Source: Calonectria ilicicola (Eukaryota; Ascomycota; Sordariomycetes; Hypocreales; Nectriaceae). From it: a stretch of 64,000 nt of DNA. The position numbers were made by a program, and so were the translations under genes. Where the stretch lies: positions 4,650,001 to 4,714,000 of the forward strand of contig CP085825.1 of the NCBI GenBank assembly GCA_020809705.1. The letters run 5' to 3'. This document shows positions 11,116-22,462 of the stretch, one piece after another. The number at the start of each line of letters is the position of its first letter. Position 1 is the stretch's first letter. Under the pieces are notes generated by a model. It was not told where the DNA came from, searched no databases, and worked only from the letters and a program-made list of their open reading frames with translations.

Positions 11116-14100
11116 TTTTTTGGAAACCCCCTGCCAACTACGGTTCATACCAGCCCGATAAATTTGGGCCCTATAATTACTTATCACGCGAGCGTCCGCA
11201 AATTCGGCAATTAAATATGTCTCAGTTGGGATGTGGGCATCGTGGTGCCGGGTATTGGTTTGTAGCCCCGCTGGATAACGCGGGAATATTGAGGGGTTGG
11301 GAGCTGTTGGGAACTCCACTTTAGGAAAGATAACCCGTGAGTTCATGGCGGCCCTCTCCGATGCTCGTCTAGATACAAAGGGATCAACATGATCGCTTCA
11401 TATACAGTAACTCCTCATGATACCATTGGGCGAAAACGGGACTAGGTCCACGAAATGAGAGAATTTCTCCGCATTAAGCCGAGAACAAGGATGATATGGG
11501 GCTGTTAGAGTTCGCCGATGCATGAGCAGCAAGATTTCCTAGTAATTTTTCGCAAAAGTCGGGACTGAATTTCTCTTAGATTATAATCTTTGCAATCTCG
11601 ATGCTACGGGAGTATTGGATACACTGCGTGTGATTCATTAGCCGATCAATGGTCTCCAGAGGGCCTAGCATTGGTTCGAAACTAGCGGCTTTAGGTTAGT
11701 TCAACGGCCGGAGTTAAAAAAGGCTGATGTTACCTTCTGGTTGGTGAAGATATCTTGTGAGCCCTTGTGATAGATCTGAATCGATGGAGTCGATAGTATT
11801 TGGTTTCCTGTTGTTTTCACACTATCCTTTTTCGTGTTAGAAGCGTTATCCATTCAGGATGCTTGTGTCGAAACTCGCAGATTATAGTCAAAATTAAACG
11901 TATTACTAGCGCAATGGGATCGGGAGATCATGTAAGAACAAACCATATTACAGATCTGTATATGATTGCCTACTTCTCAGTTCATTTAAATGCGATGTGA
12001 TTATTGCCTGTTAGTCTTTGACATATCTTCTCTGCCTAAAACCGAAGAATCATGTACTTTAAGGAGATTTATGATGTCCTGGTCGGATGGGGAAATAAGG
12101 CAAGACGTCTCCGTACGCTTATAGAAAACATGGCAAAATGTGTTCTATACTTCATGGTGCCCGTTTGGAGATATGTTGTAGCCCTATTGTTGATATCATA
12201 CCTGCGTCTGGTTGAATGGACATCTCTAAGCGCGCAATCAAAATCATGAACCAGCCTTGCCACTCATCTTCACTTGATTACATAAACGAAGGTACTTCAA
12301 GAGACACCAAATATCAATGATAACCTTAAATGATGGGCCCAGAAATGCCAATTGTCAACAATGCACGCAGGTAGCTTCCAAATCCGTTATCGGGAGGTTA
12401 CTTGGTCGGCGAACACACAGGACTCAATTGAATCATCTCACTGTTGTTCGACCCGCCTGGGATTACATCAACCTGAACCAAATTAGGAGAGAAACATGCA
12501 TATAAGTAATTTATGGTGTGGCTTTCATGGCTCTACATCGTAATAGGCCAAAGATTATATACTCTAGCATCATACACGATTGCGATCAGCTGAGGGGAAT
12601 TATTTATGGGTTCTTTAAATTCCTTAGTGGGCACATCGGGTGGAATATTGTGAACATAGTTGTCATCAACTTGCCGAAAAGCTAACCAGTTGAGCCCCCA
12701 CCCCCTCTTTGGAGCGGACTTAGCAGGCTTGTAGTGGTAGTCGCCATATCTTTGTGTACGAGGTCAAGGATATCACAATAGGAGAAATAAATTGTTTTGG
12801 ATCTGTAATAGCGCGGGATGATGACAGAAACCATAAGAGAAGTGTGGTCGTGCGGCAGAGTAGTCTCACAAGTAAATCGCCACACAAGGGCCTCTACCCC
12901 TCTTGTTTCGTAGGGTTGGTTATCTCTCTTTGCATTTTAGCGTCCAGGCTAGTACAGTAAGAGCGGAGAACCTTTGGTCTAGACTTGATCGACCGATTGG
13001 GGCATGTGCACTTTGTACACCAGTCCCTGATCATTATCTGATTGTACTCGGGTAAAGACGGTACGGCCATCTGAAGAAGATCCAATAGAAATGATGTGGT
13101 AAGTGAGACATCGCTTAATTGAGAAAGGTGGGATGATCTTTTGTGTGTACTGACGCCACTTACGACAAATCCTCCGATCCAGAGCTTTTCAGCTCTGGCC
13201 CAAGATCGAAATGATCGCATGTACATTTATGCCTGGATCAAATTTGGATTTTCAAATGATACCAGTCATAGAAGTTGGACCAATGAGCTGTACAGCGTTA
13301 AAGTTGGGTAACATTGCATATATATTGGATGGAAAATGTATAGGCGGCGGCTAATATGAACAATTCAGGAACATGTTTAGATTTTGACCAGGAACAAAGT
13401 AGATAGCCGAGAGTCCTTGCAAGAGCTCGTTAACCGAGACTTAATTAGCGCATGCTTGTACCAGGCCGGGAGTACCTTGGCGGGCGGCCGGTAGTGTCCT
13501 ACCTGAATCGAATACATGGCTTGCCACAAAGGCAGTGGATGTGTATCGATAGACCATCTTTGGATTGACATGCATATGCCGGCTTACGGCGCAGGCGAAC
13601 GTCTTGGCTGCATAGTCGGTGATCCTTTCCCACCCACAAAATGACTGATGTCGTAATCCAAGGTATGATACAACATGTGAATCCTCATGCCACCTTGAGA
13701 GACTGAAGCATCGGTTCGCTGAAACCATTTATGATGAAATTTCATGATATTTGCAGAATTCTGTGGCACCCTTACTGCGTCCTGCGCACCCTAGATTGGC
13801 CAGCACAGACACCGGGATATGTAGGCGGCTTGACCGGTCCGATTAATAGACCAATCACTGTCAACAGGCCAAGTCCACACAACCAGAGGTGCATGCATAT
13901 ATATATGAGACACACATTCACGAGTGGCAATGCTAAGCGAGTGATACTCGTCAGCTACGAATTTGATAGGAAGCTGTCCCGTTGCGGGTCGGGCGTCACA
14001 CTGAATACGAGACTATTTGCATTTTGCGAAGCATACCCCGCTGCTGTCCTTCACTATTCCAGCATGATTGCGTAATAAACACGGGATGTATCAATTCACA

Positions 14101-14373
14101 AAGCATTAGTCCTATCCCGCATATCTTCGATTGGATCAAATACGCACACGATATTTTTTTCTAGCCGTATGTTGATTGTTTATGTCTCAAAACTGCAATT
14201 GCCGAACCAGACAGCTGCTTGCCCGCACATCACTTTCAACATGATGACCGAATGTGAAGCCATTCCAAAATTTCACATGCAGGGAGGAGCTAAAAATCCG
14301 AGATATCACTTTTACAATGGTGGTAGGTCACATCTGTCGTTCTGACATGATTGGTGTTGATTGAAGTGAAAAA
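11116..14373. other. AT-rich 3.3-kb stretch with no recognisable gene
   Basis: Frames on both strands are short and interrupted, composition by eye is clearly more AT-rich than in the flanking genes, and no splice-joined protein of a known family could be assembled. I found no terminal repeats, transposase-like frame or tRNA. It could be decayed mobile DNA or simply intergenic sequence. Confidence 0.55.
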
Positions 14374-14439
14374 ATGGAGAGGAGGGGAAGTGGTTTTGAC
14401 CGAAGTGCAAGTTGTAAAGCTAATAGCTCATCAACATAC

Positions 14440-14447
14440 TATAAATA
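14440..14447 (+). promoter_or_regulatory. TATA box of the PsiD-like decarboxylase gene
   Basis: TATAAATA lies 142 bp upstream of the ATG at 14582 and is followed by an A-rich leader with repeated CAA motifs typical of fungal 5'-UTRs. An upstream ATG at 14374 lies before this box, so it is probably not in the transcript. Confidence 0.5.
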
Positions 14448-14581
14448 TGTGACCTTCTCTCCAAAAACAACCATCATCTATATCAACGAAAATTCAAATC
14501 AAATCTTATTTAATAAAAAACGAGAAGCCTTTACTTGTCATTCCGTCAATCTACAGAGACACCTCATTACTCAACTTCAAC

Positions 14582-15979
14582 ATGACTACTCTGCTCCCAG
14601 TCGCAGTACGACCACGCCGGTTTCAGCGTGTGGGCGGCTGGTTGCCCCAGGACCCTCAGGTTTTGGTTGATTGGGTCCGAGGTTTTGTGGCTAAAGTCGA
14701 TCGCGAGAAGCGTTCTCGTCGACTACCCACGGCCGAGGAGTGGCCTGAACCTGTCAAAGCACTCAGTGATCTTATTGAAAGCACCGCCGAACTTCGCATG
14801 CTGGCTTCCTCTATGTTTGATGAAGTTCCTGACAAGGATCCTTACCGAAAGGATCCCGTCGGAAACAGACAGATTAGAGATTACAAACACATGCTTGAGT
14901 TGTTCTCCTATTTCATCGTCAAGGAGGTCGCTCCCGAGTGGAGTAAGACTGAATACGGTGTTGGCTTGATCGGATTCCCATTCAATGCGGTTTTGGATTG
15001 GCCTATGGCCACTCAGAGTGGTTACGCCTTTTTCCTCAAGTCAGAGGTCAACAGTTGCCTAAAGGACATTCTCAACCTCTGGAGAGACGAAGTCCTCATG
15101 ACCCAGAAGTCCCAAAAGGTCATTACAACTGGGGAAAAGGGTTGGCTGAGCGGAGAGGCATTGACGACTATCGAAGCAGACACTAATGCCCCGCATCAAA
15201 ATTATACTTTCCAGCAGCTCTTCAAGTGCGATCCGGCTGGAGATCCTGTGCACTGGGGCTTTCAGTCATGGGATGACTTCTTCGTCAGAGAATTCAATAA
15301 CATGGACGAGCTCCGACCAGTTGCATTCCCAGACGATCCCAAGTGGGTAGCGAGCTCATGCGAATCCAAGCCCTTCAGTCTTCAGACAAATGTCCAGGAG
15401 TACGATAGCTTTTGGCTAAAGGGCCAGCCGTATTCGGTCGTGGAGATGCTGAACCACCATCCAAATGCAAACGAGTTTGTCGGTGGGACAGTATACCAGG
15501 CCTTCCTGAGCGCCACTTCCTACCATCGCTGGAACTCCCCTGTGAGTGGCGAGGTAGTGTATAGCGGTATTGTGGATGGGACATACTTTTCTGAGCCCAC
15601 CATCACTGGCTTCACAAACCCAGAGGGCCCTGATCCAGCTTCTCCTGACAAGGCTCAGGGGTATATCACCCACGTTGCAACTCGAGCAATCTTCTTCATC
15701 CAGGCAGAAGAGCCTATTGGCTTAGTCGGTGTCATATATGTCGGAATGGCCGATGTATCGACATGTGAGATCAACAAGAAGTTCCAAAACACCGGTGGCC
15801 AGAAGGTAATGAAGGGAGAGGAGCTTGGTATGTTCCACCATGGAGGCTCAACCCATTGCCTCCTCTTCCAGAAGGGAGTCAAGCTGGCATGGGTTACAGG
15901 TGCCTCTCCGAGCACTGCCACGAAGAATGTTCATGTTCGCAGCCCACTTGCGTATGTGTATGACAAAGTCGAGGAATAA
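14582..15979 (+). CDS. Phosphatidylserine-decarboxylase-like enzyme, PsiD-type
   Basis: A single intronless exon of 465 codons with start context caacATGACT. The N-terminal half has the region found before the catalytic domain in this subgroup (GWLPQDPQVLVDWV near residue 20). The C-terminal half is the PSD catalytic domain. The self-cleavage motif is HHGGSTHCLLF with GGST at residues 421-424. By family knowledge the proenzyme would cut before Ser423, which would become the pyruvoyl group, leaving a 43-residue alpha chain. Classical PSDs carry LGST; GGST/GGSS versions occur in soluble relatives including the L-tryptophan decarboxylase PsiD. No membrane segment or mitochondrial presequence is visible, so a cytosolic amino-acid-type decarboxylase is more likely than a phospholipid enzyme, but the substrate is unknown. 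No biosynthetic partner gene (kinase, methyltransferase, P450) adjoins it. Confidence 0.88.
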   Translation: MTTLLPVAVRPRRFQRVGGWLPQDPQVLVDWVRGFVAKVDREKRSRRLPTAEEWPEPVKALSDLIESTAELRMLASSMFDEVPDKDPYRKDPVGNRQIRDYKHMLELFSYFIVKEVAPEWSKTEYGVGLIGFPFNAVLDWPMATQSGYAFFLKSEVNSCLKDILNLWRDEVLMTQKSQKVITTGEKGWLSGEALTTIEADTNAPHQNYTFQQLFKCDPAGDPVHWGFQSWDDFFVREFNNMDELRPVAFPDDPKWVASSCESKPFSLQTNVQEYDSFWLKGQPYSVVEMLNHHPNANEFVGGTVYQAFLSATSYHRWNSPVSGEVVYSGIVDGTYFSEPTITGFTNPEGPDPASPDKAQGYITHVATRAIFFIQAEEPIGLVGVIYVGMADVSTCEINKKFQNTGGQKVMKGEELGMFHHGGSTHCLLFQKGVKLAWVTGASPSTATKNVHVRSPLAYVYDKVEE

Positions 15980-17082
15980 GGTCGTCTGTTAAAAAAAAAA
16001 CAAAGGGCTACGGATTAACTGCTGGCTATCCGATGTGGTTTAGTTTTCATTTGATCAATGGAGCCCACCTATACTGTCACTACTCATTACGCAGATTGCT
16101 ATTAGTTAATTGACTTTGTTGAGATTGTGTGCATACTTTGAACCGTTCCATGAAATTGAGGATTTTGAGGGGGAAATGTGAGTTATGGACTCGGTCAATA
16201 GTTTACAACCCACAGTTTGAGATGGGCTATGTATGAAAGGACTAAAAAATACAACAAAAATCCAGGCCCCCAAAGGACCGTGAATATCTTCAAAGGAAGA
16301 CAAAAAGAAGCAAAAAACATACAACAGCGGGAATTCGCTGGTCGTCACCGACCCAACAACTAATCCACCCCTCACCAGCTTATCTATGGGAGAGCGGACG
16401 GGATCCCGAGTTCTCTGGTGGGTATGGTCGTATGTGCTAGTGGGACGAGGCTATCGTGATTATGACTGTGCAGGAAGACGCAACATCACAAAACCCGATA
16501 CACGGTCCCTTCTCATTATCAATATGCTCCGTTAAACATAAAATTCTTTTTCTTCAAATGATATTTCGAATTATCATTACCGAATATCCCGATCCTAGTG
16601 CATTCCACATGCGAGGTTGCGAGTTTGTCGTAGAGGGGACTCTAGAATGGATATAGGTTGTTACAGGTGTCATGACGTGGATGCTTCAGAGGACCGACGT
16701 CTGGCTGTGGCCAATTGCGTTGTGGGCAAAAGCCCGAGGACTCTGAGACATGTGGATCGGATTTATACACAATTGCGACATTGTCCAGTCCAGTGAGAGT
16801 TCTTACGGTTGGGGTTGTTGCGCTGGGGCCACTTGCTTGTCATGACATTTACGCGGGGTGGTGGTGCGTCGCGTTCGCGCATAGTGAAATTTCGCGTCGC
16901 GTCAAGTTCCCACTCATCCACTTAAACATGGCTACTAGCCGCACCACACCCTGCGACTTCTCCATCAACAACGTACCAACTGCGCACGAAAGCCCTTCAT
17001 TGTTTGTTTTTCGTATTCTCATGACATATTCTTCTTGATTTTCTATACGGCTTAATAATTTTCCCTCCCATTGCAACTTGCA
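15980..17082. other. Intergenic region between the decarboxylase gene and MRC1
   Basis: About 1.1 kb holding the 3' end of the decarboxylase transcript (A-rich after the stop) and the MRC1 promoter. No frame with protein character and no RNA gene was seen. Confidence 0.55.
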
Positions 17083-20000
17083 ATGTCTTCACCACGACCT
17101 ACCTCCCCTGGTCTGGGTGGCTCCCCAGAGCCGCTCACCCCCAGATCTAAGATTAAGGCTCTCCTAGCAACGGTGGACAGCAGCGACGACGATGCGACTC
17201 CCTCCAAAAAATCCCCAAAGAGAATCTCCAAACCTCTTACTTCAAATACTCGCAAACAATTCTCATCAGATGAGTCCGAATCGGAGGAGGATATTAGGCC
17301 CAGAGGACGCCTCGCAGCTAGGATGCAGGGCATCACCCAGACAACGGAAACCACCGAACCCGACACAACAGAAACTGCACGAGATCGAGTGAAGAGGATG
17401 CTGGAGCGCGAAGAACAAGAGAAGGAGAAGAGCGAGGACGTTCCCATGGAAGACGCCGAGGACGAGGATAGTCTCCCCGTTGGGCCTCGCAGACTAAAGC
17501 GCAGGCTTGCTCAAGCACCCACCACTGAATCGGCCACACAAGCGCGATCTCCCAGCCCAGCCCTCTTTGTATCATCACCTATTCGCCCTTCTCCAACAAA
17601 ATCTACACATAACGCCTCTGACTCCGATAATGACCTCCCAACCCTCAAATCCGACCGATTTAAAGCCCTTGTCGAACGCAAGCGACAGGAACGCCTGGTC
17701 CGAGAAGCGGCTGAAGAAGCCCGCAATGCTGAAAAACGTGCCCAACAGGAGAAGCTTGCTTCAGAGCTCGAACAACTAGCATCCGAGGATGACGACGGCC
17801 TCACTGATGACGAGGGTGGTCGAAAGCTGACCCAGGAGGCCAGGCCGGCAGCCCGTAAGGCAAGCAGAAAAGCCATCGAAGACATGAACCGAGAAACACA
17901 AAGGATGGCAAGAAATATGCAGCTCGCCCACCAGGCAAAGACCCGCAAGAAGGTCACCAAGAACAGCCTATTCGAGCGCTTTAACTTCCGCCCCGCCGGT
18001 GAGCCAGAACCAAAGACGGCAAGCTCTAGTCAGCCAGCAAGCTCACCAACCGATGTAGACAATAAGGAATCTAAGACGCCACCCAGCTCCCCTCTATTGG
18101 CAGATAAGGCCGACGTCATGGAGACTGTGGTTGAGGAGACAGATTTGCCAAACCGGGACGAACCTACATCGTCCCCAGGACAACGTCTAGATAAAGGCAA
18201 AGGCAAGGCTATCGAGGCGACAGAGGAACAGCTCAAGACGACGCCAAAACCGAAACGTCAAGTTCGCATTAAACTACCTGCTGTCTCGGCGAACACGGCC
18301 CTGCTTGGCTCAGACGACGAGCTTGAAATTACTGTCACAACCAAGGATAAAGTCAAAGCCATCTTTGACAACGTTCCAACCAAACGGGCACAGGAGTCAC
18401 ACTCAATCAAGGCTCTTCGTGCCCTCGCCCAAATGAAGTCTCCTGGGAAGGACTCTCGACGCCGAAAGAGCAAGCCCGGCATGTCTGCAGGTGAACTCCA
18501 GACCGTGCTCCAACAGAAGGCCCGCCTACAGGCCAAACTAGAACGTGATCAACGACTTGAAACCCTTAAGGCCCAAGGAGTAGTTGTTCAGACTGCCGAG
18601 GAACGCGAACGTCAAATGCAAGAGGTTGAGGACATAGTGGCCAAGGCACGACAGGAAGCACAGATGATTATGGAACAAGAACGTGAGGAAGCCAAGAAGG
18701 AGCGGAAGGAGAATGGCGAGGTTGACCCACTCGCTTGGGATGATAGCGAAGACGAAGAATATCAAGCTTCTGCAGACGAAACTGATGCTGAAGAAGCTGC
18801 CCTGGAGCTATCAGGTTCCGAGGATGAAGAGGAGGATGGTGAAGAAAAATCTGAGAGCAACGCGATGATTGAGGATGAGGCTGAAGATGCAGAGTCTGAT
18901 GCAGACGAGGATACAGAGAATAAGACTCCTGTAGCCAGTCAAGATGTTGACGACGATGACCAGGACCTGCCAATCATCAGCAAGCGACGAGCACGAAAGC
19001 AAACTGCAATTGTGTCTGATGACGAAGATGATGATGTTGAGGCTACACCAAAGCCAAAGAGTGGTTACAAATCGCCAACCATCCCCAGCACTCAGTCCCC
19101 AGCGGCCCCCACCTCCGTTTTACGATCAGCCAAGAAGACCTTCATTCCCGGACTGCCTGTCAAGGGACCTGCTGGCCTCGGTCTTACCCAGATCTTCGCC
19201 GGCACCATGGACGACAGTCAGATGGTCCCCGCCAGTGGCCCAACCCAGTCCATGATGCCCGACTTTGACAATTTCCCCGATTCAAACTTCTCCGCCACCA
19301 TGGATGAGCCCGAGAGCATGATTGTGGATAGCCAAGCGGAGGAAACACAAAAAGCCACACAAGCCATTCAGCTTAACTTCTCTCAGTCTCAGATGCGAGG
19401 CCTCGACAGTCTCCTTCGAGAACAATCAAGCACCCAATTCTCGGAGATGGTTGAGCTTTCGCAAGATGGCGGCTTCCAGGAGCATACTCCTCTGAAGGAC
19501 AGGTTCATTGAGCCGCCAATTTCTACCGTCGAAACTGTAATGCTCGATCAGAACGAAGCCGCCAGCCAGGGATCGCCTCTCGTCCGTCGAGGCCGACTTC
19601 GCCGAAGAATAGAAACCCAGACGATCGTTGAAGAGACACCCGAGCCAACATCTGCAGAAAAGCCTGAGACTGCCTTCAACGCACTGCAAGAAGGTGCCAA
19701 GACGGAGAAGAAACGCCGTATCCAGGATGAATTCAACAAGAAGAAGAGCAAGGCCAAAGAAATGATTGAGGAGCAAGCTGAGGAATCCGAAGATGAATAT
19801 GCCGGTCTTGGTGGAGCCGATGGCGAGGACAGTGATAATGAGTCTATTGCATCGGTTAAAGAGATGATTGATGACGCTGCTGGCAACGATGTTGACGAGG
19901 CCAAGTTGGCAGCGTTCTATGCGTAAGTTTAATCTTTTCACGATATTCATTCAGGTGCTAACTATTACAGGGACCGAGAACGCGCGGAAGACGAGAAACA

Positions 20001-20949
20001 GGTCGAGAAGCTTTTCAAGGATATTACGACAGGCATGCTACGACGTAAACGTGGGGCTGACTATGATCTCTCTGATTCGGATGATGGCGGAGAGGCGCGC
20101 AGACGGATGAAGCGTCGTCAATTCGCCAAGATGCAGAAGGCTCTCTTCGCTGACGAACGTGTCAAGAAGATTGCTGAGAAGCCCGGTAATCAAGCATTCC
20201 TACGGACCATTGAGGACCATGGTAGCGATGATGAAATGGACTTCTTGGACATGGTCGAAGAGCCCAAGGAGGAATCTCAAGGGTCCCAGTCACAAGACAA
20301 CGAATCCCCTGGGCCTCAAACTATTCCCGATAGCCAACCGCATAAGACTGGAGAAAGGCCAGCTGCTCATCTGCGTCGGACGAAGGAAGGCAAGAAACCA
20401 TCCAATATTGGTGAAGTCCGCGAGACGCTTTCCAACCTTCTTGAGGAGCCACATGGTTCTGTCATCCCCGCCACTGAAGCTGGCTCCGACAGCGAAGACG
20501 AAGGTCACCCATCCACGATGCGTAGCGATAAGGAGAACCATGAGCCAGCCGGTCAGACTCGTGTTGCTGTGGTTGACCGTATTAGTCTGAAGCGAAACAA
20601 CTCGTCTTCGTCAGTGACGTCAACCCGTCTCGCTTTTGCAACTGGATCAAGCTCCTCTTTCAAGGTCCCTGCACTTCTTCGTCGTGCGACCACCAACTCT
20701 CTGGTGTCGGGATCATCCGCATCCACGAGCAGCACCGGAGTTTCGACCCCAACGACTGGATTTGGTGAGGAGACCAAGATCAAGAAGAATGCTAGCAAGA
20801 AGAGTGGCATTAATGCCTTCGCCCGTGACAGCGAGAGGAGGGCACGTCTCGAACAGACCGAGAAAAGGAGAGAAGAGAAGAAGGTTAAAGGAGCGGAGAA
20901 AAGACTTGGAGTCGTTGGTGGAATCCTGGGTAGGGGAACATTTGAGTAA
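17083..20949 (+). CDS. MRC1: Mediator of replication checkpoint 1 (claspin-like)
   Basis: Exons 17083-19922 and 19971-20949 encode 1272 residues. The 48-nt intron (GTAAGT, GTGCTAAC, ACAG) restores the frame as AAFYA-DRERAEDEK. Mrc1/claspin travels with the replisome, couples helicase to polymerase epsilon and, when phosphorylated on SQ/TQ sites, carries the replication-stress signal to the checkpoint kinase. Seen here are an acidic, Ser-rich N-terminus, SQ/TQ dipeptides spread through the protein, several Glu/Lys coiled-coil stretches (residues about 200-300 and 470-560), acidic blocks around 560-660, and the MRC1-like segment near 890-1030 (DEYAGLGGADGEDSDNES, then DEAKLAAFYADRERAEDEKQ). The start is the first ATG in frame (gcaATGTCTTCACC). 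The gene is alone on this strand between the decarboxylase gene and the tRNA pair. Confidence 0.92.
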
Positions 20950-21337
20950 AAAGGCATCTGTTTTCAATGGTGTTACGGTATTCATGTACACGGGAAGGGT
21001 CTTGGGAAGATTTGGTCTTGGTCATACGGATTGGCATGGCGTTTGAGGTTGAAGAATAATGATAGGGATACCATGCATTATGGCGGCTTGAAAAGATTTG
21101 GATTCTCGTTTAAATATCATTCAAAGGAGTATTACACATCGGGTTAATTACGTGAAATCTATGATGGCAATTGAACGAGTAGTAGCCAACCAATAGAGTA
21201 TGTCCCCTAGGACTGAAGATACAACGCTAAATTGGACCCACAATCCCTTAACTCCTTGTGCATCTAAGATGAACAAAAAGTGAAGGCATCGCGAACAGTC
21301 CAGGGGACTTAGACGAAGCATCAAGAGGCAAAAAGAG
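20950..21337. other. 3' flank of MRC1
   Basis: About 390 bp between the MRC1 stop and the first tRNA gene. It probably carries the MRC1 3'-UTR and poly(A) site. Nothing else is recognisable. Confidence 0.5.
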
Positions 21338-21411
21338 TGATTCCGCCCGGGCTCGAACCGGGGACCTTCTCGGTGTTAACGAGATGCCATGACCAGCTAG
21401 ACCACGGAACC
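21338..21411 (-). tRNA. tRNA-Val (anticodon AAC)
   Basis: The minus strand folds as a complete 74-nt tRNA. The acceptor stem GGTTCCG pairs with CGGAATC (one G-U), followed by discriminator A. The D-arm is GTCTAGCTGGTCATGGC. The anticodon stem TCTCG/CGAGA encloses TTAACAC, giving anticodon AAC (valine). The T-arm is CCCGG-TTCGAGC-CCGGG. There is no intron. The A and B boxes are intact, so it should be transcribed by RNA polymerase III. Confidence 0.95.
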
Positions 21412-21620
21412 CAAGCTGCTTTGATTGGTGACAGGGGGAGGATCGTATGTGCCTCAAGGGTCTCCCGGTGAGGAGTCGAAGGAAAAAATGAAAAGAAAAT
21501 GGGCGAAAAGCGGAGCGTTTAGTCCTCTTTTGCCCTAACCCGTGGATAGATGGGTTTTGGTGGATACGTGCGTGTAAGTTGACGATAGTAACTTTTTTTT
21601 ATGCCGGAACGGCAAAAATG

Positions 21621-21694
21621 TGATTCCGCCCGGGATTGAACCGGGGACCTTCTCGGTGTTAACGAGATGCCATAACCAACTAGACCACAGAACC
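21621..21694 (-). tRNA. tRNA-Val (anticodon AAC), second copy
   Basis: A 74-nt tRNA on the minus strand, 209 bp from the first copy and nearly identical to it. Differences are acceptor base 6 (GGTTCTG instead of GGTTCCG, giving a second G-U pair), two D-arm bases, and a T-loop TTCAATC instead of TTCGAGC. Anticodon loop TTAACAC and the CCCGG/CCGGG T-stem are unchanged, so it should be functional. The DNA between the copies is not similar apart from short flanks. Confidence 0.94.
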
Positions 21695-22462
21695 AATGCT
21701 GTTCGTTGGAGGGGACGAAGATAATGCAGTTTTTACATGCCGGGCCATGGGAACACTTGAGGGATTTTGTGGTGTCATCCCAAAAGGGCAATCATCCCTG
21801 TGTAAGTCAACCACCACTCATCTCAACACGTGAACTTTGATGTATTCAACTGTCCAATCTTGGTGCGTGGTGGTTCCTCGTGTCCATCTTCATGCTGGCA
21901 TTTGTTTGCTCTCAGTACGGATGACACCATGTGCTTCATAAGATGGGATATTGATGTTATCCGGGTGGGGTCAGCTTCCGGGTAATTCTTCAAGTTTGAT
22001 AATGACATGTTATGCCCATTAGCATCATTGACTGATCGTATCATCCTCTGCGTTTTCAAGCCTAGCTTCTAAGGGCCGTTGTGGAGAGGAAGGGGGTAAA
22101 TCTTTCTGTAGAACCGAGGGGTATTGATTCTTCTGTATAATGTTGATCATCAAGTATTCCGTATTCATATTGTGTTACAAGTAGGAACAAATGAAGCCTC
22201 CTCTATGGGGCTTGTTTACGGGTTCTATGGAACTTAGTCATTGATATGTTCAAAGTACACCGCAAAAAGGGTCAAAACGTAGCAGGGCCCGAGACCCTGG
22301 TCAACCATAAATATATATCTTCGAACTTAACATTCGGATCACATATACCTACGGTAGATTCGATGGACGTGTTTAACGAATTTAAGGCGGCTCTGCAGCC
22401 AATATTTATGTGATGAGGGTTGTCAATTATGTACGACTCTATGTAGTATGTAAATTTATTCA
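21695..22462. other. Intergenic region between tRNA-Val and MCP2
   Basis: About 770 bp upstream of the tRNA pair and downstream of the MCP2 stop. It is moderately AT-rich. No gene is supported. Confidence 0.5.

Noticed and set aside
14374..14670. 98-codon frame overlapping the decarboxylase start, as a long uORF
   Set aside because: Its ATG lies upstream of the TATA box at 14440-14447, so it is probably not in the transcript.
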